Origin: Lysobacterales bacterium
GTDB taxonomy: Bacteria; Pseudomonadota; Gammaproteobacteria; Xanthomonadales; SZUA-36
Assembly: GCA_026193295.1 (NCBI GenBank)
Contig: JAPHSB010000272.1
Location: forward strand, 1 to 5,349
Direction: 5' to 3'
Length of the DNA stretch: 5,349 bases
Shown: one piece after another, positions 1 to 5,349 of the stretch
How positions within the stretch are numbered: the first letter of the stretch is position 1
How the letters are laid out: each line of letters starts with the position of its first letter
The notes under the pieces: generated by a model
Seen by the model: only the letters and a program-made list of their open reading frames with translations
The model's database searches: none
What the model was told of the DNA's origin: nothing
Program-made: the position numbers and the translations under genes

Positions 1-1663
1 CGAGCACATAGAGCAGATGCGCCTGTCCGCGACCAAGGCCCTGCTGGAACGTCGCGACACCATTATCGTGGCGACGGTATCCGCGATCTACGGTCTGGGA
101 GATCCCAGCCAGTACCTGAGCATGGTGCTGCACCTGTCGCGCGGCGACACCATCGACCAGCGCGCCGTGCTGCGGCGCCTGGCCGAGATGCAGTACAGCC
201 GCAACGACTTCGAACTGCGCCGCGGCACCTACCGCGTGCGCGGCGATATCATCGACATCTTTCCCGGCGACGAGGAGGCGCAGGCGATCCGCATCGAGTT
301 GTTCGACGAGGAGGTGGACTCGATCTGCCTGCTCGACCCACTCACCGGGGAAATCCTGCAGAAAGTGCCGCGCGTGACGGTCTACCCCAAGTCGCATTAC
401 GTGACCCCGCGCCAGGTCGTGCTGGACGCCGCCGAGGCCATTGCCGCCGAGCTGAAGGAGCGGCTCGAAGTGCTGCGCGAGCAGAACAAGCTGGTCGAGG
501 CACAGCGCCTTGAACAGCGCACCCGCTTCGACCTGGAAATGCTGCTGGAGCTCGGTTACTGCAACGGCATCGAGAACTACTCGCGGCACCTGACGGGCCG
601 CGGCCCCGGCGAGGCGCCGCCGACCCTGTTCGACTATCTGCCGGCCGAATCGCTGGTGGTGCTGGACGAAAGCCACGTGATGATTCCACAGCTCGGCGCC
701 ATGTACAAAGGCGATCGCTCGCGCAAGGAAAACCTGGTCACGTACGGCTTTCGCCTGCCGTCGGCGCTGGACAACCGGCCTTTGCGCTTCGAAGAGTGGG
801 AGGCGCGCGTGCCACAGCTGATCTTCGTGTCGGCCACGCCCCGCCCCTACGAGCTGGACCGCTCAGGCGGTGACGTCATCGAGCAGGTGGTGCGGCCCAC
901 CGGGCTGATCGACCCCGAGGTCGAGGTGCGCCCGGCAGGCAACCAGGTCGACGACCTGCTGTCGGAGATCAACAAGCGCACCGCGCTGGGCGATCGGGTG
1001 CTGGTCACCACCTTGACCAAACGCATGGCGGAGAACCTGACCGAGTACCTGGCCGACCACGGCGTGCGGGTGCGCTACCTGCACTCCGACATCGACACCG
1101 TCGAACGGGTAGAGATCATCCGCGATCTCAGGCTGGGCGAATTCGATGTGCTAATTGGTATTAACTTATTGAGAGAAGGTCTTGATATGCCAGAAGTTTC
1201 ATTGATTGGTATATTGGATGCCGACCGTGAGGGCTTCCTCCGCTCCGAGTCCTCGCTGATCCAGACCATCGGCCGCGCGGCACGTAACGTGCGCGGCAAG
1301 GCGATTCTCTATGCCGACCACGTCACCGGCTCGATGCAGCGCGCCATCGCCGAAACCGACCGCCGGCGGGCCAAGCAGGTCGAATTCAATGAGGAGCACG
1401 GCATCACCCCGAAAACCATCCAGAAGAACGTTGCCGACATCATGGAGGGGGCCTACGAAGACACCAGGCGCCGCGAACGCCGCGCCACCCGCGTCGCGGA
1501 GGCGGGCGCCGAGTATGCCGATGTCACGCCGCAGACCCTTCCCAGGGCCATCGACGAACTCGAAAAACGCATGTTCCGGCATGCCGAGCTGTTGGAGTTC
1601 GAAGAAGCCGCCCGCGTTCGCGACCAGATCAGCAAGTTGAAGGACCGCGTGCTGAAAGCCTGA
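1..1663 (+). CDS. uvrB: UvrB, excinuclease ABC subunit B (5' end missing)
   Basis: UvrB is the damage-verifying helicase-like subunit of the UvrABC nucleotide excision repair complex. It is loaded on DNA by UvrA and then recruits UvrC for incision; it acts in the cytoplasm on the chromosome. The reading frame is open from base 2 (EHIEQMRLSATKA), so the ATG at 17 is internal and not the start. About 553 residues are present against about 670 in E. coli, so roughly 120 N-terminal residues, including Walker A, lie off the left edge. Visible in order: the UvrA-interaction domain region, YCNGIENYSR, the DESH Walker B motif (665-676), VSATP, the C-terminal helicase lobe (VLVTTLTKRMAENLTEYL), motif V (GINLLREGLDMPEV), motif VI (QTIGRAARN, 1262-1288), and a C-terminal UVR motif (LEFEEAARVRDQI) that contacts UvrC. 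The frame is intact to TGA. Codons 1151-1219 are AT-rich, unlike the rest. Identification is near certain. Confidence 0.98.
   Translation, partial: EHIEQMRLSATKALLERRDTIIVATVSAIYGLGDPSQYLSMVLHLSRGDTIDQRAVLRRLAEMQYSRNDFELRRGTYRVRGDIIDIFPGDEEAQAIRIELFDEEVDSICLLDPLTGEILQKVPRVTVYPKSHYVTPRQVVLDAAEAIAAELKERLEVLREQNKLVEAQRLEQRTRFDLEMLLELGYCNGIENYSRHLTGRGPGEAPPTLFDYLPAESLVVLDESHVMIPQLGAMYKGDRSRKENLVTYGFRLPSALDNRPLRFEEWEARVPQLIFVSATPRPYELDRSGGDVIEQVVRPTGLIDPEVEVRPAGNQVDDLLSEINKRTALGDRVLVTTLTKRMAENLTEYLADHGVRVRYLHSDIDTVERVEIIRDLRLGEFDVLIGINLLREGLDMPEVSLIGILDADREGFLRSESSLIQTIGRAARNVRGKAILYADHVTGSMQRAIAETDRRRAKQVEFNEEHGITPKTIQKNVADIMEGAYEDTRRRERRATRVAEAGAEYADVTPQTLPRAIDELEKRMFRHAELLEFEEAARVRDQISKLKDRVLKA
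1151..1219 (+). other. AT-rich, codon-atypical tract inside uvrB (motif V)
   Basis: Twenty-three consecutive codons, from cta (Leu) to gat (Asp), contain 22 G or C in 69 bases (32%), and only 5 of 23 third positions are G or C. The flanking uvrB codons are strongly GC-ending. The tract uses tta, ata, aga, cta and tca, which are otherwise scarce in this gene. The protein stays an ordinary UvrB sequence through helicase motif V (IGINLLREGLDMPEVSLIGI), so the reading frame and probably the function are preserved. The borders are abrupt: gtg just before and gcc gac just after are typical codons. Possible origins are a short recombination tract from an AT-rich donor or a chimeric assembly. The base composition is observed; the origin is not known. 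Confidence 0.85.
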
Positions 1664-1767
1664 TTGCCGTTCGTCGAACGGTGGGTAACCTTCACGATTT
1701 TCAGGCGTAAAGGCATCGTGTTGTGATTCGAAAAAAACAGCTGTCGGCAGGTACCGCGGCAGGTGTT

Positions 1768-1801
1768 TTTAATCTGCCATTAAGGTCGCCCTCCCTAGAA
1801 T
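1768..1801 (+). promoter_or_regulatory. Candidate OmpR-family (PmrA/QseB-like) box and -10 element
   Basis: Two similar hexamers, TTTAAT (1768-1773) and ATTAAG (1779-1784), are separated by CTGCC, giving an 11-base repeat period. This is the layout of PmrA/QseB-type response regulator boxes (YTTAAT-N5-YTTAAT, or TTAAGG half sites). Eleven bases further lies TAGAAT (1796-1801), a reasonable sigma-70 -10 hexamer. The -35 position (about 1773-1778, TCTGCC) is poor and falls between the two half sites, as expected for an activator-dependent promoter. Transcription would begin near 1808, giving a leader of about 18 bases. An alternative -10, TATAGT (1802-1807), would start the message inside the ribosome binding site and is less likely. 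The assignment rests on pattern only. Confidence 0.4.
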
Positions 1802-1811
1802 TATAGTGTCC

Positions 1812-1819
1812 AAGGAGGT
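1812..1819 (+). promoter_or_regulatory. Strong ribosome binding site for the DUF2202 gene
   Basis: AAGGAGGT is a near-perfect complement of the 16S rRNA 3' end and lies six bases before the ATG at 1826. It fixes that ATG as the start, which also gives a proper signal peptide. Confidence 0.85.
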
Positions 1820-1825
1820 AGCGTC

Positions 1826-2893
1826 ATGAAGAGAATGCTCTGTTCATTGTTTGCTCTGAGCGCCGCGCTGATGTGGGGCGGCGTTTCCAGCGGCCAGGGG
1901 CCGGGCCCGGGTTCCGGCGGGGAGGGTACGCTCACCTCGGCTGAAGAGGCCACGCTCTTGCAGATGCGCGAAGAGGAAAAGCTTTCGCGGGATGTCTATG
2001 CCGCCATGTACGAGACCTGGCAGTACAAGGTCTTTCTGAACATCTCCCAGTCCGAGCAGCATCACATGGATGCCATGTTGAAAATGCTCGACAAATTCGA
2101 GGTTGCGGACCCTGTGGGTGACAATCCGCCCGGTGTGTTCAACGATGGTGACTTTTCGGCGCTCTATGGCGACCTGGTTGCCAAGGGCGAAACGAGTCTG
2201 CTCGACGCCTTTCTGTCCGGCGGCTACATCGAAGAAATGGATATTCTTGATCTCGAGGCGGCCATCGCAGAGACGGACAAACCGTCGCTGACCAATGCCT
2301 ACAGCAATCTGCTGGCGGCATCCCGTAACCACCTGCGGACCTTTGTCAGCCACGTCAGAAGCATGGGTGAAGAGTACGAAGCGCAGTTCATGAGCCAGGA
2401 TGCCGTTGATGACATCGTCGGCGACTTCGACCTGACTCCGTCCAAAGGGTTTGTGATGAACGCGGGCCTGAACGACGCCTGGTATTTCCCGGGCACCGAT
2501 GGGCAGGGCTTCTTCCTGACCGTCCTGCCGGAGCAGAAAATGGCGTTCATGGGCTGGTTTACGTACGAAACAGAGCCGCCAGGGGAAACCTGCCAGGCAC
2601 GGTTGGGTGACCCGGCGCACCGCTGGATCACCGCCCAGGGAACGTTCGCGGGCGGTCAGGCCCATCTGGAGATCGATATCACGCACGGCGGGGTTTTCGA
2701 TATGGGTGATCCGCTGCCCATGCACCAGGCGGCCGGATCCATCCTGCTGCAATTCGATGATTGCATGAGCGGCAGCGTGTACTACGACATCCCGTCAATT
2801 GGACGCTCCGGCCTGGTGCCCATCCGGCGCATTGCCAACGACAATGTTGCATTGTGCGAGCAACTGAGCGGAACCGGTACGGCAGCGGATTGA
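1826..2893 (+). CDS. Secreted DUF2202 ferritin-like protein with extra C-terminal domain
   Basis: The first ~23 residues (MKRMLCSLFALSAALMWGG) look like a Sec signal peptide, so the protein is probably exported; Cys6 is not in a lipobox. A Gly/Pro-rich linker follows. Residues ~36-200 match the DUF2202 (COG4902) ferritin-like four-helix family: EEEKLSRDVY (49-58), SEQHHMD (76-82), DPVGDNPPGVF (95-105), EEMDI (136-140) and SRNHLRTF (166-173). The conserved Glu/His residues (Glu49-51, Glu77, His80, Glu136-137, His169) are plausible metal ligands, but no enzymatic activity is established for this family. Residues ~207-345 form a second domain (GLNDAWYFPGTDGQGFF, MGWFTYETE, RWITAQG, YYDIPSIGRSG, ANDNVALCEQL). 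I recognise its pattern from secreted gammaproteobacterial proteins but know no function. It contains Cys256, Cys313 and Cys344, which could form a disulfide after export. The gene appears monocistronic, with its own candidate promoter, strong RBS and terminator. Confidence 0.88.
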   Translation: MKRMLCSLFALSAALMWGGVSSGQGPGPGSGGEGTLTSAEEATLLQMREEEKLSRDVYAAMYETWQYKVFLNISQSEQHHMDAMLKMLDKFEVADPVGDNPPGVFNDGDFSALYGDLVAKGETSLLDAFLSGGYIEEMDILDLEAAIAETDKPSLTNAYSNLLAASRNHLRTFVSHVRSMGEEYEAQFMSQDAVDDIVGDFDLTPSKGFVMNAGLNDAWYFPGTDGQGFFLTVLPEQKMAFMGWFTYETEPPGETCQARLGDPAHRWITAQGTFAGGQAHLEIDITHGGVFDMGDPLPMHQAAGSILLQFDDCMSGSVYYDIPSIGRSGLVPIRRIANDNVALCEQLSGTGTAAD

Positions 2894-2969
2894 GTGTGCA
2901 CAGGCGAGGTTACACAGTGCCAGAGAAACAACCAGCCCTCCACTGACTGATGTCATCCATCGAGTCTTG

Positions 2970-3000
2970 CCGCGGCAGGCGACTGCCGCGGTTTATTTTT
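2970..3000 (+). terminator. Rho-independent terminator of the DUF2202 gene
   Basis: A perfect 9-bp GC-rich stem (CCGCGGCAG, 2970-2978, pairing with CTGCCGCGG, 2983-2991) closes a GCGA tetraloop of the stable GNRA type. It is followed directly by TTTATTTTT (2992-3000). It lies 76 bases after the DUF2202 stop codon. On the opposite strand the stem is followed by CAAGACTCG, so it is not a canonical terminator for the convergent kinase-like gene. No other clear terminator for that gene is visible; the short GATCC/GGATC inverted repeat at 3020-3033 lacks a T-run. Confidence 0.93.
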
Positions 3001-3031
3001 GCCGCCCCGTGGGAGCAGCGATCCAGCAGGA

Positions 3032-4906
3032 TCAATCAGACGGCTGCGCCAGCCGCAACTCGCCCAGCAGAGGCTGCTGCTTGTATGCACGCTCCTGCAT
3101 GCCTGCGAGGAGCGCGTCGAGGGTTTCAAGCGCACGCTTTATGCAAGGCCCCTTGCCCAGCATGACGCATTCGGCCCGCTGGGCGATCGCGGCATCGGTG
3201 ATCTCCGCACGTGCGGGATGCCCGCGCCGCGCCAGGCCTTCCAGAACGCCAGTTGCCCAGATCACCGGGACATGAGCCGCCTCGCACACCCGCAGGATGT
3301 CTTCCTGCAGCTCGGCCAGGCGCTCAAAGCCGCACTCTGCGGCCAGGTCGCCGCGCGCGATCATCACGCCGAAGTTCGGCAGGGTCATCGCCTCGAGCAG
3401 GATTTCGGGCAGATTGGCGCAGCCGCGGCGCGTCTCGAGCTTGAAGATCACACCCACGTCTTCGCGCCCAAGCTCCTGCAGGCGTTGGCGCAGGAACCGG
3501 ACATCGGCCGCACTGTTGGTGAACGACAGGCCGATGATATCGGCGTTGCGCGTTACGAAATCGAGGTCCCGCAGATCCTCGCCGGCCAGGGCCGGCAAGT
3601 CCAGGGACGTTTCCGGCAAGTTGACACCCTTGTCGCTCGACAACCATTCGAGCGGCCGGCGCGTGTGCCGGATACGGACCTGCAACACGTCGCTGTCGGC
3701 ACGCTCGATCACGCCGGTGATGCGGCCATCGTCGAAGCCGACCGATTCGCCCACGCGCGCATCGCGAAAGACTTCCGGAATACCCAGGGGAATGGTTGCC
3801 GGGCGCAGCAACCGGCCCTCGAGGTCATGGATGGACGGTGTGCCGGGCGTATCTTCACGAGCCAGGTAGAGCGCATCGCCCGGCCGGATCGCGACGCGGC
3901 TCTCCCGCGGCTGCAGGCTGCCAAGCGTGGTCTCTGCGGCGATGTGTCCTTTTTCATGCTGCAGGCACAGCACCGTTCCGTTTGCCACATAGGTCGTTTT
4001 GCGGGACTCGGCCCAGCAACCACTCCCGCTGACTTCGACCAGGCGCCAGTTCCGGCTGGAGCCGCGGGCGTCGCGCAGGCGAATCCGGTCGCCCTCGGCC
4101 GCCTGTCGCAACCAGGCGCCATCCAGCACCAGGCTCGCATCGGCGGCCAGTGATTCGGGCTGTGGCCGCGGCGAATCCGTCAGCCAGATGCGGGCCGGGC
4201 GCAGCACCCTTCCGTCAGCAGCCCGCAGCGGTCGGATTTTCAGTACGACGGGCTCCAGTTCCATGCGGCCGGTGCGGAGCTTGGGCCCGCGCAGATCCAT
4301 GAACACGAGGCATGCGTTTCCGGTCACGGATTCTGCGTCGCGCACTTGCGTGATCATGCGTGACCAGGCGGCCTGGTCGCCGTAGGCGCAGTTTATTCGA
4401 GCGCAGTCCATGCCACCCTTCAGCAGCGCCTGCATCAGCAGCCGGTCTTCTGTCGCCTCGTCGGGCAGGGTGATCATGATGCGGGTGCGCCGCCGCTCGG
4501 GCGGTGGCCCGAACAGGAGGTCCGTGTTTCGTTGCAGCAGCGCCTGCCCCAAGCCGAATGCGCGGTTGCCAGGCGGAAGCAGCGCCGGATCCGGCTGCTG
4601 CCCGCCCAGCAGGCACAGATTGGCCAGGATGGCATCGAGCGTTGACAGCACGTGCGGCTCCGCGTGCTCGAACGCTGCGAGGCCCAGCCGGTCCAGGGCT
4701 TGTTGCAGAGGTCGCAGGTCATGTGCCCTGAGGGCCAGGTAGGCGTGCAGGTTTTCGAGGCTTGGACGACGGCCGGCCGCGACGTCACACAGGCGCACAT
4801 CCGCGCACTCCGAAGCGTGCCGGATCTCACGGCACAGGGCCGCGAACTCCAGAATGCGTTCACCGAACGGGCCGGCAGCTGGTGCTTCTGTGGCCGAAAG
4901 GCCCAT
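3032..4906 (-). CDS. Non-canonical pyruvate kinase family protein
   Basis: Pyruvate kinase converts phosphoenolpyruvate and ADP to pyruvate and ATP at the end of glycolysis; this homologue keeps much of that active site but has unusual architecture. Residues ~1-140 are an extra, mostly helical N-terminal domain (SLENLHAYLALRAHDLRPLQ, HVLSTLDAIL). The catalytic barrel starts at TRIMITLP (141-148). Retained are Arg170 and Asn172 (ARIN), Asp204 and Arg211 (MDLRGPKLRTG), KGVNLP (426-431), Lys489 and Glu491 (FKLET), ARGD (517-520, metal ligand Asp520) and Thr552 (WAT). Changes from canonical enzymes include NFSH to NCAY, GPE to GPK (Lys209), and VMLSGET to VMLGKGP. The region between RTG and KGVNLP is about 210 residues, over twice the usual lid domain. 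The protein ends soon after the barrel (~residue 600), so the C-terminal allosteric domain is absent. The ATG at 4904-4906 is supported by GGGAGG eight bases upstream. Family assignment is firm; catalytic activity is inferred. It follows sufU after 73 bases. Confidence 0.88.
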   Translation of the reverse strand: MGLSATEAPAAGPFGERILEFAALCREIRHASECADVRLCDVAAGRRPSLENLHAYLALRAHDLRPLQQALDRLGLAAFEHAEPHVLSTLDAILANLCLLGGQQPDPALLPPGNRAFGLGQALLQRNTDLLFGPPPERRRTRIMITLPDEATEDRLLMQALLKGGMDCARINCAYGDQAAWSRMITQVRDAESVTGNACLVFMDLRGPKLRTGRMELEPVVLKIRPLRAADGRVLRPARIWLTDSPRPQPESLAADASLVLDGAWLRQAAEGDRIRLRDARGSSRNWRLVEVSGSGCWAESRKTTYVANGTVLCLQHEKGHIAAETTLGSLQPRESRVAIRPGDALYLAREDTPGTPSIHDLEGRLLRPATIPLGIPEVFRDARVGESVGFDDGRITGVIERADSDVLQVRIRHTRRPLEWLSSDKGVNLPETSLDLPALAGEDLRDLDFVTRNADIIGLSFTNSAADVRFLRQRLQELGREDVGVIFKLETRRGCANLPEILLEAMTLPNFGVMIARGDLAAECGFERLAELQEDILRVCEAAHVPVIWATGVLEGLARRGHPARAEITDAAIAQRAECVMLGKGPCIKRALETLDALLAGMQERAYKQQPLLGELRLAQPSD

Positions 4907-4914
4907 GTGCGTAA

Positions 4915-4920
4915 CCTCCC
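4915..4920 (-). promoter_or_regulatory. Ribosome binding site of the pyruvate-kinase-like gene
   Basis: On the minus strand GGGAGG lies eight bases before the ATG at 4904-4906 and decides that start. The 73-base gap to the sufU stop (4907-4979) holds no convincing promoter or terminator. It does contain a tandem CGGGTAT CGGGTAT (4943-4956, plus strand) of unknown meaning, so readthrough from sufU is possible. Confidence 0.75.
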
Positions 4921-4979
4921 AGGCTCACTTTAGGCCGCGCGCCGGGTATCGGGTATGACCCATCTCAAGCGCGGTTGAA

Positions 4980-5349
4980 TCAGTCCGACAGGGCCCTTGT
5001 GGCCGCAGTCCACGGCAGCGTGGCGCAACGTACCCGGCTGGGGAAGGGCCGCACGCCCAGCAGCGGCCGCAATTCTTCACGCAGGAGCGGATTCATCCGC
5101 GATCCCTTTTGCTTGTCATCCAAAACCATCGCGGCTGAAGCCGCTCCTGCAACCTCTTCCACGGATGTATCCAGCGCCCGGTGGAGATCTTCGCCCAAGT
5201 CCAGCAACGCGCCGACTGCCTGCCCCGGCGCCAGGCCACACAGCATGGAAGCCGAGGCCAGGCAGATCGCACAGGCCTCGCCGTCGAAAGCCGCCGCTTC
5301 GATCGCACCGGCTGCGACCCGCAGTTGGATCTCGATGCGGTCGCCGCAC
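4980..5349 (-). CDS. sufU: SufU-like Fe-S cluster assembly protein (5' end missing)
   Basis: SufU (NifU/IscU N-terminal family) works with the cysteine desulfurase SufS in Fe-S cluster assembly, as a scaffold or a zinc-dependent sulfur acceptor. The frame is open from base 5348 on the minus strand (CGDRIEIQLRV), so the Met codon at 5244-5246 is internal. The 122 visible residues would need about 40 more N-terminal ones. The metal/sulfur ligands of the family are present: Cys1 and Asp3 (CGD), Cys26 (GEACAIC) and Cys108 (VRCATLPW). The Cys1-Cys26 spacing of 25 matches Cys41-Cys66 of Bacillus subtilis SufU. Cys26-Cys108 is 82, against 62 there, and the excess falls where residues ~67-90 are encoded by a REP doublet. 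The C-terminus (LRPLLGVRPFPSRVRCATL) is typical. The usual partners (sufS, sufB, sufD, sufC) would be expected beyond the right edge. Family identity is firm; whether the protein tolerates the insert is unknown. Confidence 0.88.
   Translation of the reverse strand, partial: CGDRIEIQLRVAAGAIEAAAFDGEACAICLASASMLCGLAPGQAVGALLDLGEDLHRALDTSVEEVAGAASAAMVLDDKQKGSRMNPLLREELRPLLGVRPFPSRVRCATLPWTAATRALSD
5081..5150. repeat. REP doublet (REPIN-like) inside sufU
   Basis: Two 23-base arms, 5081-5103 and 5128-5150, are inverted copies matching at 21 of 23 positions and separated by 24 bases. Each begins with GCAGGAGCGG and has its own hairpin core: GCGGCTTCAGCCGC in the right arm (read on the minus strand) and GCGGATTCATCCGC in the left arm. 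The two differences are one compensating base pair (C-G to A-T), which indicates that the stem is maintained. This is the form of REP elements arranged as inverted pairs, which are mobilised by RAYT (IS200-like tyrosine) transposases. No RAYT gene is in the window. On the minus strand the element encodes ~24 in-frame residues of SufU (AGAASAAMVL...NPLLR). Confidence 0.85.

Noticed and set aside
1151..1219. An internal promoter inside the AT-rich uvrB tract
   Set aside because: TTGAGA, TTGATA and TATATT hexamers occur, but none pair at 16-18 base spacing, and no gene starts downstream on that strand.
1667..1681. Inverted repeat CCGTTC-GTC-GAACGG just after the uvrB stop, as a terminator
   Set aside because: The stem is only six base pairs and no T-run follows (TGGGTAACC), so it does not meet the standard for an intrinsic terminator.
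1741..1756. A LexA (SOS) box before the DUF2202 gene
   Set aside because: CTGT is present at 1741 but no CAG follows at the required spacing.
1745..1764. CGGCAGGT repeated twice (1745-1752 and 1757-1764) as an operator
   Set aside because: Only two 8-base copies, with no known regulator match and no symmetry; chance is likely in this short GC-rich stretch.
2999..4153. A 384-codon plus-strand open frame antisense to the pyruvate-kinase-like gene
   Set aside because: It lies wholly opposite clearly homologous coding sequence, has no recognisable domain, and begins directly after a strong terminator with no good RBS. Long antisense frames are common in GC-rich DNA.
4943..4961. Tandem CGGGTAT and the small GGGT-ATG-ACCC hairpin as a terminator or operator between sufU and the kinase-like gene
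   Set aside because: The stem is four base pairs with no T-run on either strand; nothing supports a function.

Overview
The window looks like chromosomal DNA from a GC-rich gammaproteobacterium. The UvrB sequence is proteobacterial. The secreted DUF2202 protein carries a C-terminal domain I associate with Xanthomonadales- and Woeseia-type genomes. A REP-type palindrome pair (GCAGGAGCGGCTTCAGC...) resembles those scattered through Xanthomonadales and Pseudomonas genomes. The taxonomic placement is inference from these three signs, not a database result.

Layout, left to right. (1) Bases 1-1663, plus strand: the 3' four-fifths of uvrB (excinuclease ABC subunit B), running off the left edge. It contains a sharply bounded 69-base AT-rich tract (1151-1219) across helicase motif V. 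(2) Bases 1664-1825: intergenic, with a candidate PmrA/QseB-like direct repeat, a possible -10 and a strong ribosome binding site. (3) Bases 1826-2893, plus strand: a secreted two-domain protein, a ferritin-like DUF2202 domain followed by a second domain of unknown function. It is followed by a textbook intrinsic terminator at 2970-3000. (4) Bases 3032-4906, minus strand, convergent with the previous gene: a non-canonical 624-residue pyruvate-kinase-family protein. It has an extra N-terminal domain, an enlarged middle region that may be internally duplicated, no C-terminal regulatory domain, and a Lys at the position linked to K+-independent pyruvate kinases. (5) Bases 4980-5349, minus strand: the 3' part of a sufU-like Fe-S scaffold gene, running off the right edge and read toward the kinase-like gene. 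A complete pair of inverted REP sequences (5081-5150) lies inside its reading frame without breaking it.

The genes do not form one pathway. uvrB acts in nucleotide excision repair, the DUF2202 protein is exported and probably binds metal, and sufU belongs to Fe-S cluster assembly. The kinase-like gene follows sufU in the same direction after 73 bases and may share its transcript. No phage, CRISPR, RNA gene or new defence system was seen. The observations most worth following up are the in-frame REP doublet in sufU, the AT-rich tract in uvrB and the unusual architecture of the pyruvate kinase homologue. No gene-free stretch exceeds 300 bases.
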